A DNA stretch of 10,833 nt from Gracilaria caudata (taxonomy: Eukaryota > Rhodophyta > Florideophyceae > Gracilariales > Gracilariaceae), in the NCBI GenBank assembly GCA_030374735.1, contig JASCIV010000881.1:1-10833 (forward strand). Reading direction: 5' to 3'. Positions 1 to 7,027 of the stretch are shown here, piece by piece. Each line of letters begins with the position of its first letter. Position 1 is the stretch's first letter. The translations under genes were made by a program, and so were the position numbers. The notes under the pieces were generated by a model. It did no database searches. It saw only the letters and a list, made by a program, of their open reading frames with translations, and was not told the origin of the DNA.

Positions 1-44
1 GGGGGGAGTGGGGGGAAGGGCGGAAGGGGAAGGGCGAGAAGGGA
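1..44 (+). other. G-run tract with G-quadruplex potential
   Basis: Six runs of three or more G (1-6, 10-15, 18-20, 26-29, 32-34, 41-43) are separated by short loops. This meets the usual G3+N1-7 quadruplex pattern on the plus strand. It lies beyond the 3' end of the bHLH gene. It may simply be low-complexity sequence at an assembly edge. Confidence 0.5.
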
Positions 45-229
45 ATGCCGGGAGCGACGAACACAGCAAAGTGCGCACGGCGCGAGTTGCAATGCGCGAC
101 GAGCGCGTGGGCGCGCGCAATGTTTTAAAGGCGAGCGCTGTCGTTCCTCTCCCACACGCGCGCTGGCCGCGTGGGGGCATGGCCCCCCCCCCAACCCCTC
201 CGGCATAGGCCCCTGCCGCGCGCGTGCTG
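45..229. other. 3' flank of the bHLH gene, no gene seen
   Basis: GC-rich sequence with no credible ORF. A TATA-like TTTTAAAG lies at 123-130 and is followed by a pyrimidine-rich patch near 140-152. The only plus-strand ORF downstream is antisense to the bHLH gene and looks like composition-driven noise. On the minus strand this stretch would hold the 3' UTR of the bHLH gene. Confidence 0.4.
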
Positions 230-967
230 TCAGCGCGTGTGACACGCGCGTCGCTGTTGCAGTCGCGCCAACACCGAGATGGCGTAATCGATCACCTGCG
301 CCTTCGACTTCACCACCACGTCTGCGGGCGGCTCCGGCAGCACTGCGCGCAGCAGCGCCAGTTTCTCGTTGAGCTTTGCGCGCGACCGTCGCGTGTGGAT
401 CTTGTGAAACTCGCGCCGTCGTCGTCGTCGTTGCTCCCCGCCGCTGCCGCCCGCCCCGCTGCCGCGCGCGCCGCCGCCCGCCACGCAGCCGGTCTGCCCG
501 TCGTCGCCACCGCCGCCGCCGCCACCGCCGTCGTCGTCGTCGTCTTCGTCGTCGTCGTCTGCGCCGCCGCGCGCGCGCAGCATCGCGCCCATGGCGGCGC
601 CCATGGGCGCCCACTCCGAGGCGCGCGCCGCCGCCGCGCCGCCGTCCCACAGCGCATCCGCGGCGTGCGCGACGCGCGCGTCCTCCGTGCTGCTGCCGCC
701 AGCGGCAGCGGCCGCGGCCGCCGCGGCCGCAGCGACGCCGCCGGCGTCCACGTCCGGCACAGACAGCAGCTCGAGCAGCAGCTCGCACGGGTACTCCATG
801 TGCGCGTGCTCATGAGCGTCATGGTGAGGTTGCTCGGCGAGCGCGCGCACGCCGCTGCTGCCCTCCAGCGCCAGCGGCTCGAACAGTTCGTTGCTGCCAG
901 CGCGCTCGCTCAGCGCGTCGGCGTCGGCGTCGGCGCCGCCGCTAGCGCCGCATATCATGTGCTCCAT
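230..967 (-). CDS. bHLH transcription factor with atypical basic region
   Basis: The 245-residue protein carries a C-terminal basic helix-loop-helix domain (about residues 180-238): six arginines at 180-185, basic region with H188, helix 1 running KLNEKLALLRAVLP (198-211), a short loop, then helix 2 KSKAQVIDYAISVLARLQ (220-237). The domain should dimerise and act in the nucleus. Compared with the canonical H-x3-E-R-x-R-R basic region, the E-box-contacting glutamate is Thr192 and the first arginine of the RR pair is Ser195, while H188 and R196 remain. The rest is low complexity: His-rich 48-56, Ala11 at 79-89, an acidic tract at 137-146, then a Gly run. The ATG at 967 has a good context (GCC before, G after). 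Several antisense ORFs overlap, but only this frame gives a domain. The target genes are unknown, and DNA binding may be weak or non-E-box. Confidence 0.85.
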   Translation of the reverse strand: MEHMICGASGGADADADALSERAGSNELFEPLALEGSSGVRALAEQPHHDAHEHAHMEYPCELLLELLSVPDVDAGGVAAAAAAAAAAAGGSSTEDARVAHAADALWDGGAAAARASEWAPMGAAMGAMLRARGGADDDDEDDDDDGGGGGGGGDDGQTGCVAGGGARGSGAGGSGGEQRRRRRREFHKIHTRRSRAKLNEKLALLRAVLPEPPADVVVKSKAQVIDYAISVLARLQQRRACHTR

Positions 968-998
968 GGCCGCGGGCGAGCGACGCGTCTACGATGCG

Positions 999-1001
999 CA
1001 T
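999..1001 (-). promoter_or_regulatory. upstream ATG of an overlapping uORF (bHLH leader)
   Basis: A minus-strand ATG at 1001-999, preceded by CCACC (strong Kozak context), opens a 19-codon reading frame. It is out of frame with the bHLH start at 967, and its TAG falls just inside the bHLH coding sequence. If transcription starts upstream of 1001, this uORF would dampen bHLH translation. Confidence 0.35.
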
Positions 1002-1033
1002 GGTGGCGCGACTGCCGCGGACGACGACGCTGT

Positions 1034-1040
1034 CTTAAAT
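1034..1040 (-). promoter_or_regulatory. TATA-like box for the bHLH gene
   Basis: ATTTAAG on the minus strand lies 67 bp upstream of the bHLH ATG. It resembles the TATATTTAAGG box of the gene at 2664. Transcription would be expected about 25-35 bp downstream, near 1005-1015. That would put an out-of-frame ATG at 1001-999 in the leader. Confidence 0.45.
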
Positions 1041-1086
1041 GGCACACCGCTGCTAGCGACGCTGCTGCTCGCCGTTGTTGCACACG

Positions 1087-1127
1087 CTGAATTTAGCGGC
1101 GCGCGCCGCGCGCGGCGCTAAATTCAG
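1087..1127. repeat. 41-bp near-perfect inverted repeat
   Basis: The arms CTGAATTTAGCG (1087-1098) and CGCTAAATTCAG (1116-1127) are perfect reverse complements. The GC-only middle continues the symmetry to a centre at 1107 with one G-G mismatch (1099/1115). Further out, GCACACG (1080-1086) pairs with CGTGTGC (1135-1141). It lies 120 bp upstream of the bHLH ATG. It could extrude a cruciform or be a paired protein-binding site. Confidence 0.8.
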
Positions 1128-1153
1128 AGCACGGCGTGTGCGGCGCGTGGGTG

Positions 1154-1175
1154 TGAACTTGAACTTGAAAGTTCA
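1154..1175. repeat. short inverted repeat TGAACTT/AAGTTCA
   Basis: TGAACTT (1154-1160) and AAGTTCA (1169-1175) are reverse complements. An inner copy of GAACTT (1161-1166) can also pair with the right arm. This could be a binding site for a dimeric factor; the function is unknown. Confidence 0.55.
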
Positions 1176-1261
1176 GCACTAAACGGCGCCACCGCTGCGC
1201 TGAACGCGCGCTGTTTTCAAAGAGGGCACGGCGACGCGCCTTCATTTCACGACTGTTCGCA

Positions 1262-1274
1262 TTCAAACTTTGAA
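1262..1274. repeat. perfect 13-bp palindrome TTCAAA-C-TTTGAA
   Basis: Six-base arms lie around a single C. Together with the inverted repeats at 1087-1127 and 1154-1175 it makes three symmetric elements within 190 bp upstream of the bHLH gene. Confidence 0.5.
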
Positions 1275-2092
1275 CGTGCGCGTGCGCCGCGACTCTGCGG
1301 TTTGTGCTCATTGTTTTGTGTTATGTTACCGAGCTACGCAGAAGCTGCGCCTCTTGCGGCTCCCATCGACGCGGCGGCATCTCGCGATTGCGTTAAGTTA
1401 CGCTGCGCGTGCGCTGCGACAAGGTGCGTGCGCGATATTTTCCACAATGGCTGTGGCGATTGGTCCGGCGCGCGCGGTAGTAAGTAGCTCTGCGACGCGT
1501 CGGGTGCGCAGACGCTGTCAGCGCGCGCGCCTGGAATGCGGCAGAAGCAACGCGCACGCAAGCGCTGCACGCTACCTGACTCATGCAACGCTGCTTCCGA
1601 AATGAGCCCGTGTCGCGCCCCCACTGCTTCCAACAGCAGCGAAACAAGCTGTTTGCTCAATCCCCCACCCCCTTCCCCGCTTTTAAGCCACCGCGTCTTC
1701 ACTCTCTGCCCCGCAGCCCCACCCCCGCAGCGCGACCACTGCTTTTCAACCAAAACCCCACGCCGCGCCGCCGCTGAGCAGCCTGTAAGTTTGAGACGCA
1801 CGTGTTGCGCGCCACAAACGCAGCGCCAGTGCGGCACCGCGCCACCACGGGTAGCCACGCACTCGCGGGAACGTAGTGAGGACTCTGTGAACGCTGACAT
1901 ACCTTCGTATGTGCAGCTGTTGTGCACCTTCGATGCGATGATGATGCGCATCGGGCACGAGCAACAACCAATTTTGCCCTGCGCTGTGCGTTTTGTTCTG
2001 CCTTCATTTCCTCAATGTGGTTCGCTTTTGATTAGCTTATAGCACTGTGACGTGTGACGCACGCGCTTCACGCCCCGACTGCGAGAGCGCTG

Positions 2093-2100
2093 TTTCGCGC
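2093..2100 (+). promoter_or_regulatory. E2F-consensus octamer TTTCGCGC
   Basis: It matches TTTSSCGC and is followed by CGC. It lies 571 bp upstream of the ATG at 2664. A single octamer match is expected about once by chance in a GC-rich window of this size, so support is weak. Confidence 0.2.
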
Positions 2101-2542
2101 CGCTTTCGACCTCATTCCGTGGCGCGCGGCAACGGGCCACTGCCAGCGGAGCGAGATGCGGCCGTGCGCAGAAAAGGGGCTCGCAGCGCCGTGCGCGCTC
2201 CCGCCGCGCCGCCATGCGATGAGCGCGGGAGGCGCCGCAACGGAAGGAATGCAGCGACGCGCACGCTCATCTACATAATATTATTTTGCTCGCCAGCCGC
2301 GTGGGAAAGCCGTCGCCGGGCGCTCTCCGCGCCGCCGGCCGACTGCACTGCACTAGCACAGGCGAGCGCTCGCGTTCACGAAGCGTACGAAGGTAGATCA
2401 AAAAGCGCGGTTTTTCGTCAAATTTTCGGCGCTCCAATTCAAGCGCAACTTGCGAGTGTTCGAATCGAAAGCCGCGGTGTGTTGTTCTTCCACACACTGA
2501 CAGTAAACGCCAGCGCAACGGGTACGATGCCATCTTCGAGCC

Positions 2543-2553
2543 TATATTTAAGG
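2543..2553 (+). promoter_or_regulatory. TATA box of the nucleotidyltransferase gene
   Basis: TATATTTAAGG is the best TATA match in the window, set in GC-rich sequence 111-121 bp upstream of the ATG at 2664. Transcription would start near 2575-2585. The C-rich leader that follows contains no ATG before 2664. Confidence 0.7.
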
Positions 2554-2663
2554 CGCGCGCGCCGACGCTGCGCGCTGTGCTAGCCGTCGCTCCGCGCCCG
2601 TCCCCCCCCACGCTCACGCGAAACAGCGCCGCTCAGCACCGCCGTCCTCGTCGCGCCGTCTCC

Positions 2664-4652
2664 ATGTGTGCCGCGCTCGCTCAAATGCCGCCGCCGCAGC
2701 CGCCGCAGCCGCCGCCGCCGCAGAGCAAACCGCTCCCAAAAGGCATGACGGAGCTGCGTCTGCACAACTACCTAAAACGCTCCGTCTCCACCAACACCGT
2801 CAACCGAGGGCTGCTCATCAACGCGCACAACTGGATTGTGTCCAACCAGATGCCCGTGTCCGACCCCAACGTACACGACCTGCTTTCGCAGTGCTTCACC
2901 ACCATTCACAGCCCTGCTGCCGCCGGTTATCACGCGCGGCGCGCCAGTCAGCTCAGGAACGCTGCCGCTCAGCCCGTTGCCACCAACCACGTCGCTCCGA
3001 CGGAGCGGCGTGTTTCGTCCAACGGTAACAGAGCGCCCGTTTCCGCCGACGGCGCGTCCACGCCTGACGACCATGTGCGAGAAGCCTCTTCGCAGAACCT
3101 TCTCAAGAGGGCTCGTTCTCGAAGTCGCTTTTCGACGCAGCAGGGCGCTGCGCCAAAAGAAGCGCCTGTGAAACGCACACGATTGCAAGCTGACGTACAA
3201 CCTGCTATTCAACAAGATGACGTACAACCTGCTATTCAACAAACTGACGTTCAATACCCTGCGCATGTGCATGACTCACAGCCGTGCGATGGCACCAATT
3301 ACATGCCCTCGTTGCAGAGGGCACTTCAAGCGCTAAAGGAAGAGTGCCGTGAAAACGGCGCAGCGCCGCCCACTGTTTGCTACAGTCATAAAATCGATGA
3401 TGAGGCGAAACAAATGACGGTAAGTATTCATATCACGGCAGACGTTCCCAAACTTGCTAAAAAGGCTACAGACGGAATGGCAACAACAAGTGCCCACTGT
3501 CGATTCGGCAGTGCTGATAATATCACCGAAGGGGGACCAATATATGTGAAGGCGCGAAACAGGGCTGCGAGGCTTGCTAGATCGAAGGTTGAGCATATTA
3601 AAGCTGAAATAGAAACAGCGTGTCTTAAAGAGCTCAGAATATACGTGCAAAGGCTTCTGATGAGTTGGAGAGCGACCGATTTGAAAAGATACTGCTACAG
3701 GGCATTCCACAACGCGAAGGAAATGATTTTACGGGAGGGAAAGGGAAACCTATACGGCGCGTCTGTTTCTCTGTATGGCTCGTTGACAACTGGGTTGGTG
3801 CTGGGCGAATCAGATATCGACGTGTCAGTGAAGGTTCCAGCGCTATTCCGCTCGAACCGCGACGAGGACGCGCACCTGATGAAGGCAAAAACGGTGGAAG
3901 TGCTCAAATATCTGGCCAGCCACTTACGCAAGGAGAGGATGGAAAATGTATTCGTGGTGACGCAGGCACGCGTGCCGGTGCTGCGCTACATGGACAGAGA
4001 AACTCAGGTGCACGTGGACGTGACGCTAAACAACGACCGCAGTTTATTGCTGTCGAGACTGCTACGGAGACACGTGCAAAAAGACGCGCGCATCTGGGAG
4101 CTGTGCATGCTGGTCAAGTACTGGGCAAAGCAACGCCGGCTGTGCGGCGTGCCGCAGGGCCACATCAACTCCATGGGCTGGGTGATCATGGTGATCTTTT
4201 TCACTCAGCACCTGGCGCACCCGCGCATCGGCGGGCTGTTCCGCCCCAAGCGCACGTGCGGCAACTTCTCCACCATTGTGGAGGAGCCGTGGCGCTACAG
4301 CAGCGCGCGCGACGGCGTCAATGACAGCGCCACGCACGTGCTGCTGATGCAGTTCTTCCGCGCGTTCGGCTGCGAGTTTGACTTCGCGCGCGAGGCCATC
4401 TCCATCAGCCTGCAGCGCCGCGAGAGCACGCAACACGTGTCGTTGGTGGGCTGCGACAAGGCGCTGTTCATCGAGCAGCCGCTGCTGCGCGGAAAGAACG
4501 TCGTGGACTACGTGTCACGCTACTCGCTACAGATCGTGCGCGACGAAATGAAGGCTGCGTATTACATGCTCAAGTCCGGCTCCGAACACGTGCGCGAGCT
4601 GTTCCGCGTGCGCCAATCACGTCCCGTGGACGAGCTGTTTGCACGCCGCTAA
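2664..4652 (+). CDS. non-canonical poly(A)/uridylyl transferase (Cid1/TRF4-like)
   Basis: The 662-residue protein belongs to the DNA polymerase beta-like nucleotidyltransferases that add A or U tails to RNA 3' ends. The catalytic core starts near residue 340. It has YGS (371-373) in the helical turn, SDIDVSV with metal-binding D384 and D386, and the third Asp D452 in VHVDVTL. The central helix LVKYWAKQRRL (483-493) and NSMGWVIMVIFFTQ (502-515) are typical of the family, and a PAP-associated domain (about 555-630) ends with FIEQPLLRGKNVVDYV. The N-terminal 340 residues look largely disordered: a Pro/Gln tract (9-20), basic nuclear-signal-like patches (148-154, 170-173) and a nine-residue tandem repeat (177-196). 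No RRM is seen, so it is not a U6 TUTase of the human TUT1 type; A versus U preference cannot be told. ATG 2664 is the first after the TATA box; its context is weak, and M8 or M28 are alternative starts. The 3180-3780 part is visibly richer in A/T than the rest. Confidence 0.88.
   Translation: MCAALAQMPPPQPPQPPPPQSKPLPKGMTELRLHNYLKRSVSTNTVNRGLLINAHNWIVSNQMPVSDPNVHDLLSQCFTTIHSPAAAGYHARRASQLRNAAAQPVATNHVAPTERRVSSNGNRAPVSADGASTPDDHVREASSQNLLKRARSRSRFSTQQGAAPKEAPVKRTRLQADVQPAIQQDDVQPAIQQTDVQYPAHVHDSQPCDGTNYMPSLQRALQALKEECRENGAAPPTVCYSHKIDDEAKQMTVSIHITADVPKLAKKATDGMATTSAHCRFGSADNITEGGPIYVKARNRAARLARSKVEHIKAEIETACLKELRIYVQRLLMSWRATDLKRYCYRAFHNAKEMILREGKGNLYGASVSLYGSLTTGLVLGESDIDVSVKVPALFRSNRDEDAHLMKAKTVEVLKYLASHLRKERMENVFVVTQARVPVLRYMDRETQVHVDVTLNNDRSLLLSRLLRRHVQKDARIWELCMLVKYWAKQRRLCGVPQGHINSMGWVIMVIFFTQHLAHPRIGGLFRPKRTCGNFSTIVEEPWRYSSARDGVNDSATHVLLMQFFRAFGCEFDFAREAISISLQRRESTQHVSLVGCDKALFIEQPLLRGKNVVDYVSRYSLQIVRDEMKAAYYMLKSGSEHVRELFRVRQSRPVDELFARR
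3191..3250 (+). repeat. 27-bp in-frame tandem repeat
   Basis: Two near-identical 27-bp units start at TGACGT 3191 and 3218; a third partial unit starts at 3245. They encode DVQPAIQQ-type nonapeptides in the disordered N-terminal half of the nucleotidyltransferase. The unit length keeps the frame, so copy number can vary without breaking the gene. Confidence 0.85.
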
Positions 4653-4770
4653 AACCCCCCCAAAAAACGGCGATGCCCGCGCCCTCCCGTTTCGTAGATT
4701 GCCTAGCTTAAATCCGGCCGAAATACTGCTGAATTAAAATACATGTTAATTCCACGGATTTTTCCACTTC

Positions 4771-4784
4771 GTACCCCTGGGTAC
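4771..4784. repeat. inverted repeat GTACCC-CT-GGGTAC
   Basis: Perfect 6-bp arms surround a 2-nt centre, in the 269-bp spacer between the nucleotidyltransferase and thymidylate kinase, 30 bp before the E2F site. It could be a factor-binding site. The same spacer holds A/T-rich patches (about 4708-4750) that may contain the 3' processing signal of the upstream gene. Confidence 0.35.
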
Positions 4785-4813
4785 TTTCCTTGCTCCCGCC
4801 GTTCCGCACATCC

Positions 4814-4827
4814 TTTTCGCGCCAAAA
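4814..4827. promoter_or_regulatory. palindromic E2F/DP site upstream of thymidylate kinase
   Basis: TTTTCGCGCCAAAA contains TTTCGCGC on the plus strand and TTTGGCGC on the minus strand, both exact matches to TTTSSCGC. This is the classic E2F/DP double-site form known from plant and animal S-phase genes. It lies 95-108 bp upstream of the thymidylate kinase ATG. Thymidylate kinase is an S-phase enzyme, so the context fits. Confidence 0.7.
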
Positions 4828-4921
4828 CGGTGTCCACGGCGGAGAAACCCAACGCGCGCCGGCTGCGCAGCGCTACGACGTGATTCCTGCTTCACCACGT
4901 TCCACTATTCCAACCTTCGCC

Positions 4922-5551
4922 ATGCGAGGCGCGCTCATCGTCTTCGAGGGCGCCGACCGCAGCGGCAAGACCACGCAGACGCGCAACTTCGCCAATGCGC
5001 TGCAGAAAGCAGGCATCGCCGTTGCGCCCGGCTCCCCCTGGCGATTCCCAGATCGCACCACGGCAATCGGCCAAATGATCAATTCGTACCTCACAAACGC
5101 CGTCGACGTGGACCAACACGCGCTTCACCTGTTGTTCTCGGCCAACCGATGGGAAAAAGTATCGCTCATTCGCGACGCGTTGCAACGCGGTCAAACCGTC
5201 ATTCTTGACCGCTACGCGTACTCGGGTGTGGCGTATTCGGTCGCCAATGGACTGTGTTTGGAGTGGTGCAAGTCAGCAGATCACGGCCTTCCGGCTCCTG
5301 ATCTCGTGTTGTATCTGCAGCTTAGCGCGCAAGCTGCCGCAAAACGCGCCGGTTATGGACAGGAGAGATATGAAAACGACCGCATGCAACGCGCTGTCGC
5401 TCGCGCATTTGACACATTACGTACCGACGAGTGGGTTGTGATTGACGCCGACGGCGATGAACTCACCGTGTTGAACTCAATTCTGGACAAGGCCATGCCG
5501 TTGGTTGCACAGGCCAGAAACCGCCCCTCCATTTCCACGCTGTGGAGCTAA
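4922..5551 (+). CDS. thymidylate kinase (dTMP kinase)
   Basis: The 209-residue enzyme phosphorylates dTMP to dTDP using ATP, the step that feeds dTTP synthesis. Near its N terminus is the P-loop FEGADRSGKTTQ (8-19); the Arg inside the P-loop (R13) is the feature of eukaryotic (type I) enzymes. FPDRT (42-46) and LLFSANRWE (70-78) belong to the dTMP site. The DRY motif D96-R97-Y98 is followed by AYSGVAYS, then WCKSADHGLPAPDLVLYL (115-132), and the lid GYGQERYE lies at 144-151. Length and motif order match the human/yeast type throughout. A short Pro/Gly/Ser insertion (36-39) just before the FPDRT motif is minor. ATG 4922 is the first in the leader, has G at -3, and yields the expected N terminus. 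No organelle-targeting extension is visible from this start. Regulation by the E2F-like site upstream is likely. Confidence 0.95.
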   Translation: MRGALIVFEGADRSGKTTQTRNFANALQKAGIAVAPGSPWRFPDRTTAIGQMINSYLTNAVDVDQHALHLLFSANRWEKVSLIRDALQRGQTVILDRYAYSGVAYSVANGLCLEWCKSADHGLPAPDLVLYLQLSAQAAAKRAGYGQERYENDRMQRAVARAFDTLRTDEWVVIDADGDELTVLNSILDKAMPLVAQARNRPSISTLWS

Positions 5552-5554
5552 TTC

Positions 5555-5914
5555 CTAATGCTTGCGTCGCGTTCCTTTCTTTCGTTTCTCTGAACACTCG
5601 GGGCAGTACCAAACGCCCGCAGGTTCCTGCGTCAGCCCCACGCACTCGAAATGAAACCATTCGTAAGGACAATCATCGTCCTCACACGCCACCATCTTAC
5701 CACTAGAAACCTGTCTACAAATGCAGTAAATGGTGTTATCCACCGCAGTATCAGTAACCATGTCCGCCACCGGTTGAGCTTCCTTCTTAACCTTGTCGCT
5801 CCCAGAACTGTCAGTCATGACCACATCACGGCGCGGCTGCTCCACACTCACGCTAGGCTTTCCTCGCGCAGGCGGCGCAGTCGCGCTCACGGGAGCCTTC
5901 GAAGCGGGCTGCGG

Positions 5915-5946
<32 letters not shown>

Positions 5947-6478
5947 GTGGAGGTGGCGTTGGTGGCAGCGGCGGCGCGTCTCGTCGAGTGGCCTTCTGAG
6001 CATTCCTAGTTGCGGGCACCTCGGCGGCTGGCTTCACGGGCGCGCTAGTGTCGAGCGACTGCTTTGGCGGCACCGCGCCCGGCCATCGTCCCTCGCGTTT
6101 CAACTGCGCCTCGAAATCACGCAACTTACTGTCAAGTTGGGTCAACACGTCGTCCAATCCGCCGAGCGCGGCTGCCGCCAACGCCACCTTCTTGTCGGAC
6201 AGCTCCTGCACATTGAGTTGTTGATTGAGGAATTCTTGGTACTGACGACGCACGGACGCAATTGCCACGGAGGAGTTTGCGCGCGCAACGGTGTCATCGG
6301 CGGCGGAGTCGGCGAGCGACAAGCTGGTTTGAATGCGGTCGTCCAGAGTCTTGATGTCGGCAAAGGTGGTCTTGGTGGAGGCCTGCAGCGGCTCGATGAG
6401 GTCGAGAAAGTCGTCCAGATACGACGGCGCGTAAGAGTCCTGCGCGCGTTCTCGGCGCTCCGACGCGCGGTACGCCAT
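5555..6478 (-). CDS. ING-family PHD-finger chromatin protein
   Basis: The 307-residue nuclear protein begins with an ING N-terminal helical domain (about 20-128; opening YLDDFLDLIEPL, followed by long coiled-coil-like helices). It continues with a disordered Pro-rich linker (about 165-205, with a long Pro run at 175-184) and ends with a PHD finger (251-295). The finger has all C4HC3 ligands (C252, C254, C265, C270, H276, C279, C292, C295) and the family signature CPYEWFHFECVGL. Y251, M262 and W274 fit the aromatic/hydrophobic cage that reads H3K4me3 in ING proteins. The basic tail KRKKGTRRKH resembles the polybasic region of ING1/2. Such proteins recruit histone acetyltransferase or deacetylase complexes. 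The ATG at 6478 has an ideal context (GCC before, G after); no ATG lies in the 100 nt upstream. It converges on thymidylate kinase with only 3 nt between stop codons, so the 3' UTRs must overlap. Confidence 0.93.
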
Positions 6479-6579
6479 GGCTGGCGCTCTTGTGGCCGCG
6501 CCCGTCCGCGCCGCGCGACGCGAGGTCCACGCCGCCACACAACAAGCAAACCGCCGAGTCTTGCGAGTGTGTGTGATGA

Positions 6580-6587
6580 TTTGGCGC
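6580..6587. promoter_or_regulatory. E2F-consensus octamer TTTGGCGC upstream of the ING gene
   Basis: It is an exact TTTSSCGC match about 102-109 bp upstream of the ING start codon, the same distance as the E2F palindrome has from thymidylate kinase. One octamer alone is weak; the matching spacing is the reason to record it. Confidence 0.3.
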
Positions 6588-6830
6588 ACGTCAGCACGAT
6601 TTTTGCGACAGCTATGGCACGTGTGTTGCTTCCACTCGCGGCGGCGCGGAAGCAACTGACTGAGAGCGACGCACGCTTGGGCCGCGCCAACCGCGCGCCG
6701 CCAAGTGGCCGCCAGCGCAGCGCGTCGCCCGTTACACGCGTACCTTGCTGGCTGCTTGCTTGTGCGTCCCGTTGCAGCCCCGCTGTAAGCGAATGCGCTG
6801 CTGTAAGGCGCGAGCCACGCCGGAATGGGC

Positions 6831-6865
6831 GCTCTTACACTGTAGATGGCGCCAGGCGCTTTAGC
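6831..6865 (+). promoter_or_regulatory. motif GCTCTTACA / TAGAT / TTTAGCG, copy 1
   Basis: It contains GCTCTTACA (6831-6839), TAGAT (6843-6847) and TTTAGCG (6859-6865). The same three blocks occur in the same order and strand, with tighter spacing, at 8271-8297. It lies 163-197 bp upstream of the ATG at 7028. It could be a composite promoter element; the function is unknown. Confidence 0.4.
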
Positions 6866-7027
6866 GGTTCATCATGATGGGTTGGTCGGCCGCGCGGTGC
6901 CACCCATTGCGCATCACATCGTCTTCTTCGCCGCGCGCCGCCGCCGCCGCCGCTCCGTCCTCCTTCCCGAACCAGCTCTGCGCCCGGCGTTGTGCGCTTC
7001 GTCGCCCCCCTCCCCCCGCGTTTGGTC

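Larger units (their letters stand above)
1128..2542. other. long spacer between the divergent bHLH and nucleotidyltransferase genes
   Basis: No gene is convincing here. The best candidate is a minus-strand ORF, ATG at 1951 to stop at 1334 (205 codons), with no recognisable domain and an odd Cys/Arg/Gly-rich composition. CTATAAG on the minus strand at 2036-2042 lies 85 bp upstream of its ATG, like the TATA spacing of neighbouring genes. Inside it, a GTATGT donor (1902-1897) and an ACTTACAG acceptor (ending 1783) would delimit a 120-nt in-frame intron. An A/T-rich patch with the palindrome ATAATATTAT lies at 2275-2284. The rest is GC-rich with scattered short ORFs that look like shadows. Confidence 0.4.
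6479..7027. other. divergent promoter region (ING / HHE-like gene)
   Basis: A 549-bp spacer between two head-to-head genes, so it should hold both promoters. No TATA box was found for either gene. Contents: an E2F octamer (6580-6587), GCCGCCAAGTGGC (6697-6709) that recurs exactly at 10526-10538, GCTCTTACA...TTTAGCG (6831-6865) that recurs in altered spacing at 8271, and the palindrome CATCATGATG (6870-6879). ATGs at 6846 and 6873-6876 would be upstream starts for the plus-strand gene only if its transcript begins before them. The last 110 bp before 7028 are C- and T-rich on the plus strand. Confidence 0.5.

Noticed and set aside
224..1090. Long plus-strand ORF antisense to the bHLH gene, without a domain
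   Set aside because: It has no in-frame ATG at its start and is Arg/Ala/His-rich noise. The opposite strand carries a clear bHLH domain; GC-rich codons open several frames at once.
2275..2284. ATAATATTAT resembling the TAATATTAC origin nonanucleotide of single-stranded DNA viruses
   Set aside because: The last base differs, there is no flanking stem-loop and no Rep-like gene is present. It is an ordinary A/T palindrome.
2445..2475. GTTCGAATC, similar to a tRNA B box / T loop
   Set aside because: The T-stem does not pair beyond the closing base pair, and no acceptor or anticodon arm is found upstream.
3420..3511. GTAAGT donor inside the nucleotidyltransferase gene with nearby AG acceptors
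   Set aside because: The ORF is open across the region. The plausible acceptors at 3471 and 3511 would give 52- or 92-nt introns, which would break the frame.
5651..6877. 408-codon plus-strand ORF across the ING gene
   Set aside because: It is antisense to a protein with an intact PHD finger and is full of Arg/Gly/Trp runs from the Pro-rich linker.
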